Assembly (NCBI GenBank): GCA_023398375.1
Contig: JAEWSH010000051.1
Location: forward strand, 248,001 to 312,000
Direction of reading: 5' to 3'
Length of the DNA: 64,000 bases
Source: Bacillota bacterium
Lineage (GTDB): Bacteria; Bacillota; Clostridia; Lachnospirales; Lachnospiraceae
In this document: piece by piece, positions 17,116-26,867 of the stretch
Layout of the letters: each line of letters starts with the position of its first letter
Numbering within the stretch: the stretch's first letter is position 1
Notes under the pieces: generated by a model
The model's input: only the letters and a program-made list of their open reading frames with translations
Told to the model about the DNA's origin: nothing
Database searches by the model: none
Position numbers and translations under genes: made by a program

Positions 17116-18882
17116 ATGAAGAAATTATTAGAAATTATTTCAGAAGAAATGAAGGCTGCATTTGAGGCAGCAGGATATGAAAAAGAATTAGGAAAGACAG
17201 CGCTGTCAAACAGACCGGATTTGTGTGAATACCAATGCAATGGAGCTATGGCTGGTGCGAAGAAATATAAAAAGGCACCGCTTATGATTGCCAATGAGGT
17301 AGCTGAAAAACTCGCAGATAGTAAGATATTTGAGAAAGCAGAAGCAGTTGCACCGGGATTCCTTAATTTGAATTTACGGAAGAACTTTCTGACGGAATAT
17401 CTGAGAGGTATGTCTGGTGACGATAAGTTTGGTGTGGAGAAAGCAAAGAATCCACAGAAAATCGTGATCGATTATGGCGGACCTAATGTAGCAAAACCAT
17501 TGCATGTAGGTCATCTGCGTTCGGCTGTAATTGGGGAAAGCGTTAAAAGAATCAGCAGATTCATGGGACATGATGTGGTAGGTGATATTCACCTGGGAGA
17601 CTGGGGTCTTCAGATGGGTCTGATCATTACAGAATTAAAAGAAAGACAGCCGGATCTGATCTATTTTGATGAATCTTTTACAGGAGCATATCCGGAAGAA
17701 GCACCATTTACCATATCAGAATTGGAAGAGATCTACCCGACAGCCAGTAAAAAATCAAAGGAAGATGATGCTTATAAAGAAGCTGCTATGGATGCCACTT
17801 TCAAATTACAGTCTGGTGTCAGAGGATATCGCGCATTATGGAATCATATCATGCAGGTATCGGTCATGGACTTAAAGAAAAACTATGCAGATCTGAATGT
17901 GGAATTTGACCTTTGGAAAGGGGAATCAGATGTACAGGAAGCAATTCCGGGCATGGTGTCTTACATGAAAGAGGAAGGCTATGCATATGAAAGTGCAGGC
18001 GCCTTGGTGGTTGATGTGAAGCAAGAAACCGATACAAAAGAGATTCCGCCATGTATGATTTTGAAATCAGATGGTGCATCCCTTTACAATACAACAGATT
18101 TGGCTACCATTACGGAACGTATGCAAGAGATTCATCCGAATCATATTATTTATGTGGTTGATAAGAGGCAAGATCTTTATTTTGAACAGGTATTCCGTTG
18201 TGCAAGAAAAACGAAATTAGTAGAACCGGAAACAAAATTAACATTTTTAGGTTTTGGTACCATGAATGGAAAAGATGGCAAGCCTTTTAAGACAAGACAA
18301 GGTGGTGTCATGCGCCTGGAGCATCTCTTAAAGGATATCAATGAGGAGATGTATCAGAAGATTATGGATAACCGTTCCATGGAAGAGGAAGAAGCAGCAG
18401 CAATTGCAAAAACTGTTGCATTGGCAGCCATTAAATATGGTGATTTATCGAATCAGGCAGCCAAAGATTATGTTTTTGATATTGAGAGATTTACTTCTTT
18501 TGAAGGAGATACGGGTCCATATATTTTATATACCATCGTTCGTATCAAATCTATATTAAATAAATATAAAGAACAAGGTGGTTCCCAGGAAAAAGTATCT
18601 ATTCAGGATGCGGTAAGTGATTCCGAAAAAGAACTGATGTTGGTACTTACACAATTCAATGCGGTCATGGAAAGTGCATTTGAAGAGATTGCTCCACATA
18701 AAGTATGTGCTTATATTTATGATCTGGCGAATGCGTTTAACCATTTTTATCATGAAACAAAGATTCTGACGGAAGAAAATGAAGCAAAAAAAGCAGGTTT
18801 TATTGCACTGTTGTTATTATGCCGCAATATATTGGAAGCATGCATAGAGGTCTTAGGATTTGGTGCACCGGAAAAGATGTAA
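17116..18882 (+). CDS. argS: Arginyl-tRNA synthetase
   Basis: Charges tRNA-Arg; class I synthetase. N-terminal Arg-specific additional domain (about 1-100), then the Rossmann catalytic core with the HIGH variant HVGH in GGPNVAKPLHVGHLRSAV, the KMSK-region equivalent FKTRQGGVMRL, and a C-terminal DALR-type anticodon-binding domain (about 460-588, YILYTIVRIKSIL ... HFYHETKIL). 588 residues, normal. Binding site AGGAG 7 bases before the ATG. Nearby tRNA-Arg genes at 26709 and 45513 are separate transcription units. Confidence 0.96.
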   Translation: MKKLLEIISEEMKAAFEAAGYEKELGKTALSNRPDLCEYQCNGAMAGAKKYKKAPLMIANEVAEKLADSKIFEKAEAVAPGFLNLNLRKNFLTEYLRGMSGDDKFGVEKAKNPQKIVIDYGGPNVAKPLHVGHLRSAVIGESVKRISRFMGHDVVGDIHLGDWGLQMGLIITELKERQPDLIYFDESFTGAYPEEAPFTISELEEIYPTASKKSKEDDAYKEAAMDATFKLQSGVRGYRALWNHIMQVSVMDLKKNYADLNVEFDLWKGESDVQEAIPGMVSYMKEEGYAYESAGALVVDVKQETDTKEIPPCMILKSDGASLYNTTDLATITERMQEIHPNHIIYVVDKRQDLYFEQVFRCARKTKLVEPETKLTFLGFGTMNGKDGKPFKTRQGGVMRLEHLLKDINEEMYQKIMDNRSMEEEEAAAIAKTVALAAIKYGDLSNQAAKDYVFDIERFTSFEGDTGPYILYTIVRIKSILNKYKEQGGSQEKVSIQDAVSDSEKELMLVLTQFNAVMESAFEEIAPHKVCAYIYDLANAFNHFYHETKILTEENEAKKAGFIALLLLCRNILEACIEVLGFGAPEKM

Positions 18883-18926
18883 TGATATTATCAGAAAATA
18901 AAAAAGATACAGGAGGAAGCAGAGTG

Positions 18927-19505
18927 ATGGATCGGGAAGAAGCATGGGAGTTATTGACACAATATAATAAGGAGCCTTTTCATTTATTGCATGCACTTAC
19001 TGTGGAAGGCGTTATGAGATATTTTGCTGAGAAGTTACAACATGTAGAGGAAGCAGAGTTCTGGGGCATTGCAGGATTGCTTCATGACCTTGATTTTGAA
19101 ATGTATCCGGAAGAACATTGTACTAAGACAAGGGAAATCATGGAGGAGAATCATTTGGATGCAGACTTGATCCATGCTGTTACCAGTCATGGATATGGAC
19201 TATGTGGTGAAACACAGCCGGAGCCAAAACTAGAAATGGAGAAAATCCTATTTGCGACAGATGAATTGACAGGACTAATTGGTGCAGCTGCAAGGATGCG
19301 TCCTTCCAAAAGCGTTATGGATATGGAATTGTCCAGCTTAAAAAAGAAATTCAAAGACAAAAGGTTCGCAGCAGGATGCTCCAGGGATGTTATCATACAA
19401 GGGGCAGAAATGTTAGGATGGGAATTAGACAAACTGATGGAAGATACCATTATGGCAATGCGTTCCTGTGAAGCAGATGTGAATGCAGCAATGGAAGCTA
19501 TGTGA
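18927..19505 (+). CDS. HD-domain protein (putative metal-dependent phosphohydrolase)
   Basis: A 192-residue protein of the HD superfamily. The metal motif is visible as GIAGLLHDLDFEMYPEEH, with an upstream His (HLLHALTVEG) and a later His in AVTSHGY. It probably hydrolyses a small phosphate ester; substrate unknown. The start is ATG 18927, nine bases behind AGGAGGA; a longer frame running back into argS (from 18819) has no binding site and would overlap argS. Likely read from the queH-argS transcript. Confidence 0.82.
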   Translation: MDREEAWELLTQYNKEPFHLLHALTVEGVMRYFAEKLQHVEEAEFWGIAGLLHDLDFEMYPEEHCTKTREIMEENHLDADLIHAVTSHGYGLCGETQPEPKLEMEKILFATDELTGLIGAAARMRPSKSVMDMELSSLKKKFKDKRFAAGCSRDVIIQGAEMLGWELDKLMEDTIMAMRSCEADVNAAMEAM

Positions 19506-19582
19506 GAAGTAATGCTAAGCAGCTAAAAAACAAACGGCTGCAAAGAATTACTAAGTCTCACATGGGTTAAAAAGGGAATGGC

Positions 19583-20560
19583 ATGAATATAATAAAAACA
19601 GATAAAATTCCAATATGGGATGAAAGAGGAGTCAGAATAGAAGAAGTAAATCTTCCGGAAGCTGTAACACCAACGGTTGGAAGACGTGGTGGGTTTGCAG
19701 ATTCCGGCGTGTATTATAAGGGCGCAGGAATCATTTACAGAGGGCATCTGTCCAATGAACCAAAGCCATATGAGCGGATTTTAAGGCAGGATGCACTTGT
19801 GTATCAGAAATATACAGTTATCAATACAGAATTAGTTAAAAAATTCGGTATTTTCAATTTTCCGCATCAGCCTGTTTTTACAGATTGTGAAGGTGCATGC
19901 GGCAGAAAAGAAAAGCGGTTGCTGGAGAATCAGAAAGACTTTCAATTATCTGCAATCGCGGAAATTGTGGATGTGATCGATGTTGGATTACCGGAGCACA
20001 AAGTATATGCTTATACATTAAAAAATCTTCGTTCAGAACCCAAAGATGTATTACAGTTATTAGAATATATCCTCCAGGATGATTTTAATAGTGCATGGGA
20101 TAAGAACCTTTGGGAAGATGTGGCAGGGTATTGCTATGTGAGGGATATTGCGGACTGGTTCCGATCAAAAGAATTCAGACACAAACTTGGAACAGTCTAT
20201 GCGTTGCTGCACTCCATTTATGCAGCAGATAAATATCTGTTTGCAATGATTACAAATCAAATCGTTGGTTATAATTATCTGGATGCGTTGTACATACCAT
20301 ATATTAGTGCATTGATCGTAAAAAAATATTGCCCGGTGGCAGTAGAAGAATTCGGTGGTGATCTGGGACATTTTGATGTTTCATTACATAAAAAGTTATG
20401 GAGTGAAATCTATGCAGGTATTGCATGCTGTCACCTGGAACAGGAAGAAAAATGGGCATGGGTGCGCGGCAATTATCTAAAAGATCTGGACAGGCAGTGT
20501 GATTTATTGCAGCAGGAACTGCAGTTGGATAGGATTCGTTATCGGGAGATTATGAACTAA
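19583..20560 (+). CDS. Unrecognised 325-residue cytosolic protein
   Basis: I do not recognise the family. The protein is soluble, has no signal peptide or membrane segment, and is rich in aromatic residues and Cys/His. Visible are an N-terminal GRRGGFADSGVYYKGAGIIYRG segment suggestive of a beta hairpin region, a pair of cysteines (DCEGACG, about 110), and a helical C half with many Tyr/Leu (AVYALLHSIYAAD-like, YLDALYIPYISALIVKKY). Start ATG 19583 behind AAAGGGAATGGC. Codon use looks like that of its neighbours, and the tRNA promoter follows 43 bases after the stop. No function is proposed. Confidence 0.75.
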   Translation: MNIIKTDKIPIWDERGVRIEEVNLPEAVTPTVGRRGGFADSGVYYKGAGIIYRGHLSNEPKPYERILRQDALVYQKYTVINTELVKKFGIFNFPHQPVFTDCEGACGRKEKRLLENQKDFQLSAIAEIVDVIDVGLPEHKVYAYTLKNLRSEPKDVLQLLEYILQDDFNSAWDKNLWEDVAGYCYVRDIADWFRSKEFRHKLGTVYALLHSIYAADKYLFAMITNQIVGYNYLDALYIPYISALIVKKYCPVAVEEFGGDLGHFDVSLHKKLWSEIYAGIACCHLEQEEKWAWVRGNYLKDLDRQCDLLQQELQLDRIRYREIMN

Positions 20561-20603
20561 TATTTTATGTAACTATTCTCTTCTAAAAAATATTAAAAAA
20601 GGG

Positions 20604-20633
20604 TTGACAAGTTACCCCCAATAATTGTATACT
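20604..20633 (+). promoter_or_regulatory. Promoter of the tRNA-Val/tRNA-Leu pair
   Basis: Perfect TTGACA at 20604-20609 and TATACT at 20628-20633 with an 18-base spacer, about 35 bases before the tRNA-Val. Confidence 0.88.
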
Positions 20634-20668
20634 AACAAAGCTGGTTGCGAAAAAACCACACAGACCAT

Positions 20669-20741
20669 GGGATCTTAGCTCAGCTGGGAGAGCATCTGCC
20701 TTACAAGCAGAGGGTCACAGGTTCGAGCCCTGTAGGTCCCA
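20669..20741 (+). tRNA. tRNA-Val (anticodon TAC)
   Basis: 73-nt cloverleaf: acceptor GGGATCT pairs with AGGTCCC, anticodon stem TCTGC/GCAGA with loop CTTACAA, T-loop GTTCGAG. CCA is not encoded. Confidence 0.97.
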
Positions 20742-20767
20742 TTATTCTTTAGCAATAAAGAAGAAAT

Positions 20768-20854
20768 GCCGGCGTGGCGGAACTGGCAGACGCACAGGAC
20801 TTAAAATCCTGCGGGACTTATACTCCCGTACCGGTTCGATTCCGGTCGCCGGCA
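20768..20854 (+). tRNA. tRNA-Leu (anticodon TAA)
   Basis: 87-nt class II tRNA: acceptor GCCGGCG/CGCCGGC, anticodon stem CAGGA/TCCTG with loop CTTAAAA, long variable arm, T-loop GTTCGAT. Confidence 0.97.
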
Positions 20855-20861
20855 GTAATGG

Positions 20862-20891
20862 AAGTATCATCTTTGGGTGGTACTTTTTTTT
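20862..20891 (+). terminator. Terminator of the tRNA-Val/tRNA-Leu unit
   Basis: AAGTATCAT pairs (with G-U pairs) with GTGGTACTT, followed by a run of eight T residues starting in the stem. Confidence 0.85.
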
Positions 20892-21070
20892 ATTTTATGG
20901 GAGTTTCCCAATAATTTGAACTAGGCTTATTCTTTGTTCTATAAAATTATTACAGTGTATTGTAAGGTCTTAGAATGTATAATATGATAACATCATACAG
21001 AGCACTCATGTTTTAATTAGATAGTTTGTGTACGCTTTATAAATAGTTAGTTTGGGGAGAATAGATACAT

Positions 21071-22102
21071 ATGGCAGGCTCTAATGTAAAAATAAGAAAC
21101 AGTAAATTAGATAATATAAAAGGGGTATTAATTATATTAGTAGTATTGGGGCACTTATTGGAATTAGATATGGAGTATGGGATAAACAGAATTCTATATG
21201 TTATTATTTATTCATTTCATATGCCGGTGTTCGTGTTTGTATCTGGATATTTTGCAAATTTCAGTATAAAGAGAACATTGAAAAAATTATTATATCCATA
21301 TATTCTTTTTCAGATTCTATATTTATTATTTGCCAGGCATGTGCTGGATCTAGATAATTTAATACAATTTACGACACCATACTGGCTGTTATGGTATCTT
21401 TGGGCAATGGTTATATGGACTCTTATGATACCATTAATAAAAAACGGTAAAATTGAACAAAAAGCTATTATGTTACTATTAGCGACGATTGTGGCAATTA
21501 CTATCGGATATGTAAGTGTAATTGGGAGAATATTTAGTCTTTCCAGAATTTTTGTATTTTTCCCTTTCTTTATGTGTGGCTACTATGCAAAAGAGTGGAA
21601 TAGTAAGGAAGTGAACAGAGTAAACATACAGAGCATATTAAAGACGTATAAGACACTCATAATATTAGTTTTGTGTATTTGTATTATAGGGATTATTGGA
21701 TATTGCATGGGGCAATATAGAGTGATAGATCGTAATTGGCTGTATGAGGCTGTTTCTTATCAAGATGGTGCTTATACGATAAAATTTCGAATATTGCATT
21801 TAAGTGTGGGAGTTGTCTGGCTGCTATTCTTGTTGGTGATAATACCCAATAAAAATATCCCAATACTTACGCATATCGGAATCAATACAATGCCAATCTT
21901 TTTAATGCATGGATTTATCATTAAAATGATTGGCAAGTATAAGATATTGAATCAATGGAAGGGCTTTGAATATATAGGACTGTTTTTTCTTCTGTCTACT
22001 ACAGTGCTGCTATTATCTTCTAAGACTGCTTGCAAGATATTTAAAAATTTAATCACTATTCCGGATCGCCTTGGCAAAATCATAGTTCCAACTCAGTCAT
22101 GA
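21071..22102 (+). CDS. Acyltransferase 3 family membrane protein
   Basis: Polytopic membrane O-acyltransferase (OafA/WecH/NolL type), about ten helices over 343 residues. The N-terminal signature RNSKLDNIKGVLIILVVLGHLLE with the catalytic His, and SFHMPVFVFVSGYF, are typical. It probably acetylates or succinylates a surface glycan or lipid-linked sugar. Start ATG 21071 behind GGGGAGA. Its 3' end overlaps the convergent YfhO-like gene by 10 bases; both it and the convergent pair act on the envelope. Substrate unknown. Confidence 0.9.
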   Translation: MAGSNVKIRNSKLDNIKGVLIILVVLGHLLELDMEYGINRILYVIIYSFHMPVFVFVSGYFANFSIKRTLKKLLYPYILFQILYLLFARHVLDLDNLIQFTTPYWLLWYLWAMVIWTLMIPLIKNGKIEQKAIMLLLATIVAITIGYVSVIGRIFSLSRIFVFFPFFMCGYYAKEWNSKEVNRVNIQSILKTYKTLIILVLCICIIGIIGYCMGQYRVIDRNWLYEAVSYQDGAYTIKFRILHLSVGVVWLLFLLVIIPNKNIPILTHIGINTMPIFLMHGFIIKMIGKYKILNQWKGFEYIGLFFLLSTTVLLLSSKTACKIFKNLITIPDRLGKIIVPTQS

Positions 22103-24708
22103 GCCAAATGCCGCGAATGATTTTTTGTGAAATATACAATGCAGATAAATACTATAATACTTATGATACTAATGATTATGCCGATAGTAAGACCAGCCGG
22201 ATAATAAGATAGTTCTATGGTATGTTCTCCGGCATCTAATGCAACGCTTATCATGGTATCTTCGAAAATCTCCATGTTGGCTTTTTTGTTGTCTACTTTC
22301 AAAGACCAACCAGGTTCATAAGGTACGCTGAGCACTAGCTGACCGACTCTATTTAGTGTCACATGTCCCTTAATATGATTGGAATCATAGGAATCAATTG
22401 TCATTGGCTGCTGTGATAAAGTATCTATCCAAGTCCGCAGCACACTTTCTTCCAAACGGTAGGCACTTAACAGAAGAGGTGTGTCTGTTGGCTCGGTTGC
22501 ATGCAGTGTAATAACAGTTCCAGCAGTTTGCCATCCGAGATCCATAATATATGAATTCTTTAATTTTTTAAACGTTTTAGACACAGCCCCCATATTTGCA
22601 ACAACAGTGGTAACTTTAGAATTACCGGCATACGCATAAATATGGGCATCGGATTCCACTTCAATAGTAGTAATATTATCTAATTCTTCTGTTTGTAATT
22701 GTGTAAATACAGGCGTTTTGATATTAAACTTGGATACGAATGAATTCTGTGCTTCTATTGGGTTAAAAGCTTTTTCATCGGTTTCTTCTTCCTTGACATC
22801 TTCCATGACCTCATCAACAGTATCAAATAAATCATCCTTGGAGGAGGGAGAGATTTTTTCGCTCTTTTCTTCCTCATCTGCAAAGATGTCTACAGCACCC
22901 TTATTAGATGCAGCATGTGTAAGGTCGGTAGAATCAATTACATAACCAAGAGGTAGGGTATACAGGTTTTTGTATAAGAAACTATCGCTATCCGAGTTTA
23001 CTAAAGTATACAGGCTGTCTGTCTCTAATTCTTTTTTTGAAAACATGTATTTCGTAGATAGCAGGGCAGATGTAATTGGCGTTGCGCCCTCAAAACTATA
23101 AAATACACGACTGCTCTTCATACCATATTTATTATAAAAGTTCTTAACATGTGAATTGGCAGTAGAGGAAAATAAGGAAGCAGAAGGAAAGTCGGACAAC
23201 ATAGCATCATTTTGCGTTAATCGTTCGAATTTCTCAATTCGATAGAAATCGGAGTCTTGTTTCTTTACCTCATCAGCGAGCGTCTTGTAAGATGTAATAT
23301 TGGAAATGTAATTACTTCTGCTTACGGTAGGAACACTTGTTATTGTCATATTGACAGTAGATTCCGCAATTACTATAAAAAGTGTTAAGAGCGCAATCAA
23401 ATTATGCATATTATTACTTTGCCTGTATTGATACATCATGATAGCATAGAATAATAGTAAAATTGCTGTTAATAAATAAGTAGAGGAATCAATATTCTCA
23501 GTATCTGTTAGTTTTTCGCATAATAGAATAAAGAACATAACACCGCAGATACTGTAGGTCATTTCAGCTTTTGAATATTCTTTTAAATGCGAAAGGGCCT
23601 CATAACATACTGTTAATAAAAGAATAATATATAAGAATGACTGACGGCATGGAAGAGAATCTGGATAGTTAAAACCATGCCAGATAAAGTTCAATATATT
23701 CGTAGAAAAACTAATCAGCATAAAGGCCAGTAAAGATGTTTTTGCTATTTTTTCATTGGTAGGAATTGTTTTATTCATAACATAAAGCGGCAAAAGAAAT
23801 AGGACTCCAACACCACAATATAGATTTGGCCAGTGATTCAGACCAATTTCAACAGGAACATTAATGCAGTGTCTGGCTAATACGTCTAAAATCGAAAAAT
23901 ACGTGGATACCGTTTTAGGAAAATTAAAACTGGCAAATTCCGAATAGTGTAATGCTGCTACCTCAGGGATTAGGAGAACAGCAGCCATACCACCTGCCAG
24001 TAAAGAAAAGATGAAAAAATTTATTAGAGCCTTCATTCTTTCTTTGCAAGTTACGAGGAGTACAAGAAAATATAGTATTAGATAAATACAGATCATTATA
24101 GAAATATAATAATTAGCTAAAATAGCGAGTGCCAGAGTAATACAATATAATTTATACTTTCCCTCATAAACCAGAAGTTCCAGACCAAGAATGATAACAG
24201 GCGCAAGCACAATACAGTCAAGCCACATAACATTCCAGTTGTAAGCAGCATAATAACCCGACATAGCATAGAAAATTGCAAAAAATAGAATAGAGAAGTG
24301 CTTGGATTTAAAGTGCCTGCTCAAATAGTATGAAAATGCGAATCCGCTGAAGCCGATCTTAATCACAATAAGATAAGTCATGAACTCTATGAGCAGATTT
24401 TCAGGACAAAAAATAACCAACCAGTTAAATGGACTTGCCAGATAGTAAACATATAATGCAAGAAAATTTGATCCTATACCAGTATTCCAAGAGTAAAAAA
24501 GGGATTCACCGTTTTTTATTTTATGATAGAATTCTGTCAAAAAAGGAAAATACTGGTGATACATGTCAACATGCAGAAAAGATTCATCTCCAAATGGATA
24601 AATGCCACGTTCCATGAAAATAAGAAGCATAATAATAACGGGCAGTGTAAAAGACAATAAAAATAAACAATTTTTTTTCAAATAATCTTTGAAATTTATA
24701 GATTTCAT
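22093..24708 (-). CDS. YfhO-family membrane protein (glycosyl-transfer related)
   Basis: 871 residues. About 12-14 helices in the N-terminal 460 residues, with the signature YPFGDESFLHVDMYHQYFPF and SWNTGIGSNF near the N end, followed by a large extracellular beta-rich domain and a last C-terminal helix (about 845-866). The YfhO family (GT-C-like fold) is linked to glycosylation of lipoteichoic acid and other surface polymers. A very acidic insert lies at about 590-640 (EEEKSEKISPSSKDD, EEETDEKAFN). Second gene of a leftward pair, 28 bases behind the phosphotransferase gene; binding site GGGAG. It ends 10 bases inside the convergent acyltransferase gene. Confidence 0.9.
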   Translation of the reverse strand: MKSINFKDYLKKNCLFLLSFTLPVIIMLLIFMERGIYPFGDESFLHVDMYHQYFPFLTEFYHKIKNGESLFYSWNTGIGSNFLALYVYYLASPFNWLVIFCPENLLIEFMTYLIVIKIGFSGFAFSYYLSRHFKSKHFSILFFAIFYAMSGYYAAYNWNVMWLDCIVLAPVIILGLELLVYEGKYKLYCITLALAILANYYISIMICIYLILYFLVLLVTCKERMKALINFFIFSLLAGGMAAVLLIPEVAALHYSEFASFNFPKTVSTYFSILDVLARHCINVPVEIGLNHWPNLYCGVGVLFLLPLYVMNKTIPTNEKIAKTSLLAFMLISFSTNILNFIWHGFNYPDSLPCRQSFLYIILLLTVCYEALSHLKEYSKAEMTYSICGVMFFILLCEKLTDTENIDSSTYLLTAILLLFYAIMMYQYRQSNNMHNLIALLTLFIVIAESTVNMTITSVPTVSRSNYISNITSYKTLADEVKKQDSDFYRIEKFERLTQNDAMLSDFPSASLFSSTANSHVKNFYNKYGMKSSRVFYSFEGATPITSALLSTKYMFSKKELETDSLYTLVNSDSDSFLYKNLYTLPLGYVIDSTDLTHAASNKGAVDIFADEEEKSEKISPSSKDDLFDTVDEVMEDVKEEETDEKAFNPIEAQNSFVSKFNIKTPVFTQLQTEELDNITTIEVESDAHIYAYAGNSKVTTVVANMGAVSKTFKKLKNSYIMDLGWQTAGTVITLHATEPTDTPLLLSAYRLEESVLRTWIDTLSQQPMTIDSYDSNHIKGHVTLNRVGQLVLSVPYEPGWSLKVDNKKANMEIFEDTMISVALDAGEHTIELSYYPAGLTIGIIISIISIIVFICIVYFTKNHSRHLAHD

Positions 24709-24736
24709 TATGATCTCCCTTTTTGTGTATGGTTTA

Positions 24737-26485
24737 TTAACGATCCTTAAATAGTTGATAATATTGCATCTGCTGGTATTTGTTCAGAACATCTGACTGT
24801 TCGTCAGCAGGAGTACTAGTTCCTTCCTTATCGGTTACCTGAATAGCAGAAATAATAGGATAATCGCGTTGTAGTTCATTGAGATACGAATTATAATCCG
24901 ATATTGGAAGACCGGCAACGGAAAGAGTTTTTGTTCCTAAAAAGTTTGCACTGGTCTCCAAATTCGATTCCTCTCCTATATCATAGTTTGCCCAAATGAT
25001 AAAAGGTACCTTATAGCGAAGAGCAAGATCTGATTCAGTAAGGGAATCACCAGATTTTCCTTGAAGTTTCCATATTGGTTCAGCAACAGAATTAGCAGGT
25101 TGATGGTCTCCGAAAAATACGATAATTGTATTTTCATCCTGTTTCTTAAAGTAAGATATTAATTCTTCTAAAGCACTGTCGGAGAGCTTAACTAAGGATA
25201 AATAATTATTCAAAGCTTTTGAAGTAGATCCTTCGACAGTAACATCTGGGTGGAAATTAACAAAATCATCTGTATAAGATGAATGATTCTGCATGGTAAC
25301 ATTGAATAAAAATAAAGGTTTACCAGCTTCTTTTGCCTCGTAAAGCTGAATTATTTTTTCAAAATCTGACTTATCACTGACATATTTTCGGACCAGTTCC
25401 GGATTGGAAAAATCATCAATAAAGTAAGAATGTTCCAATCCAAGAAGCGGATATACACGTTCTCGATCCCATCCTTTGGCATAGTATGGATGCATTCCAA
25501 TGGTAGAATAACCAAGAGTCTGCAAATAAGAAGGTGTAGACGCAATAGCCTGCGTAATGTATTGCTGATAAGGAATGCTTCCCTGCGGCAGAAAAGCCAT
25601 GCTGTTACCGGTCAAATATTCGAATTCTGTATTTGCAGTATTACCTCCTAGAACTGAAACATTGAGATGACCTGATACAGTATCCTCAGCACCATTCATT
25701 AAAGACCTCATAAATGGCATATAGTCAGTATTTGTAGTGAAATCACCAAGTACACTGAGATCAGAGAAAGCTTCATCCATAATAACAATAATATTCGGTG
25801 TATGAGTAATAGCTTCTTCTGTATGATAAGAATTCAGGAGTGAAGCCACTTTTGTTTCGTTATAGCCCGCTGGCTTCTTGACAGTCAGATACTGCAACTC
25901 CATAAGAAAGGCAACAGCGGTGCCGTCACGTTTGCTCATAACAGTAGGAGTGAATAACTTATCATAAAGCTTGAATCTGGAAACAGTTTCTTCTTTATGC
26001 AGCATAGAGGTATAAACGTATATCAATGCACAAACAATAATTGCACCAACGCAACGTTTTTTCCAGTTAAGGGAAAGCGTTATCCTGTATCTGGATTCAA
26101 GAATCATTAAAACAACAAAACCGATCAGTGTAAAAATTACGTTTTGGGATAATGTGTATTGAAAATTATCAGCAACGCTCGTTGCAGTCCTGATAGAAAA
26201 GATATCCCAGGGCATAATAGGTGCAGAACGGAATTGCAGGACAAAATAATTTGCGAGACCAATTACAGCAAAAAGCAATGTTTCAATCATAAGTGCAATA
26301 TGTATCTTTCCAATTAAAAAAATAAGTAAGAGCATTACAAACTCGAAGAATACAAAGTTTAGTATCTGAATAGGAACCTTCATTGTCGTAAATGCATTGT
26401 GCGTATAGCTTTCAAAGATGTAGAATGTTGCAATGGGGTACAAAAAAAATATAAATCTATTTACTTTTTTTAGTGCTGTTTTCAT
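24737..26485 (-). CDS. LTA-synthase-like phosphoglycerol/phosphoethanolamine transferase
   Basis: Alkaline-phosphatase superfamily membrane enzyme. Five helices in the first 165 residues or so, then an extracellular catalytic domain: metal motif NIIVIMDEAFSD (about 230), Thr nucleophile region GGNTANTEFEYLTG (about 278), WDRERVYPLLG, and the distal metal site FFGDHQPAN (about 460). This fits the LtaS/sulfatase group that transfers a phospho-alcohol head group onto a surface polymer. 582 residues. First gene of the leftward pair with the YfhO-like gene; the two may build and decorate the same teichoic or glycolipid polymer (inference). Confidence 0.92.
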   Translation of the reverse strand: MKTALKKVNRFIFFLYPIATFYIFESYTHNAFTTMKVPIQILNFVFFEFVMLLLIFLIGKIHIALMIETLLFAVIGLANYFVLQFRSAPIMPWDIFSIRTATSVADNFQYTLSQNVIFTLIGFVVLMILESRYRITLSLNWKKRCVGAIIVCALIYVYTSMLHKEETVSRFKLYDKLFTPTVMSKRDGTAVAFLMELQYLTVKKPAGYNETKVASLLNSYHTEEAITHTPNIIVIMDEAFSDLSVLGDFTTNTDYMPFMRSLMNGAEDTVSGHLNVSVLGGNTANTEFEYLTGNSMAFLPQGSIPYQQYITQAIASTPSYLQTLGYSTIGMHPYYAKGWDRERVYPLLGLEHSYFIDDFSNPELVRKYVSDKSDFEKIIQLYEAKEAGKPLFLFNVTMQNHSSYTDDFVNFHPDVTVEGSTSKALNNYLSLVKLSDSALEELISYFKKQDENTIIVFFGDHQPANSVAEPIWKLQGKSGDSLTESDLALRYKVPFIIWANYDIGEESNLETSANFLGTKTLSVAGLPISDYNSYLNELQRDYPIISAIQVTDKEGTSTPADEQSDVLNKYQQMQYYQLFKDR

Positions 26486-26628
26486 ATATGTCTGCCTCTT
26501 TTCAATTTTCAGTTAAAGTTTTTGCGAAACGCATTTTAAATAAGAAGCGTTACTGTCTCGTTCTGTTCTATTCTAGTGAAAGGCGCTTATACTGTCAAGC
26601 AATTATCTCGAAAAAAACAAAAAGATAC

Positions 26629-26657
26629 TTGACAAATATATTAATAATGTGTAGAAT
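26629..26657 (+). promoter_or_regulatory. Promoter of tRNA-Arg(ACG)
   Basis: Perfect TTGACA at 26629-26634 and TAGAAT at 26652-26657, 17-base spacer, about 50 bases before the tRNA. Confidence 0.82.
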
Positions 26658-26708
26658 AACAATGTTGCGATTGAGATATAAGATTTCTCAAAGCAGAATT
26701 GCATATAT

Positions 26709-26782
26709 GTGCGTGTAGCTCAGCTGGATAGAGCGTCTGGCTACGGACCAGAAGGTCGAGGGTTCGAATCCTTTCACGCACA
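26709..26782 (+). tRNA. tRNA-Arg (anticodon ACG)
   Basis: 74 nt: acceptor GTGCGTG/CACGCAC, anticodon stem TCTGG/CCAGA with loop CTACGGA, T-loop TTCGAAT. The ACG anticodon implies A-to-I editing for CGN codons. Confidence 0.97.
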
Positions 26783-26788
26783 TTACTG

Positions 26789-26822
26789 AAACCTTGTGGA
26801 CATTATGTTTACAAGGTTTTTT
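26789..26822 (+). terminator. Terminator behind tRNA-Arg
   Basis: AAACCTTGT pairs with ACAAGGTTT across a 13-base loop, followed by T residues. Confidence 0.85.
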
Positions 26823-26867
26823 ACTCTATAGGAATCACGTCACGGTAAATGGGTAGAGAGGAGCATT

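Noticed and set aside
18819..18926. N-terminal extension of the HD-domain protein into argS
   Set aside because: No binding site, overlap with argS, and a much better start (AGGAGGA then ATG 18927).
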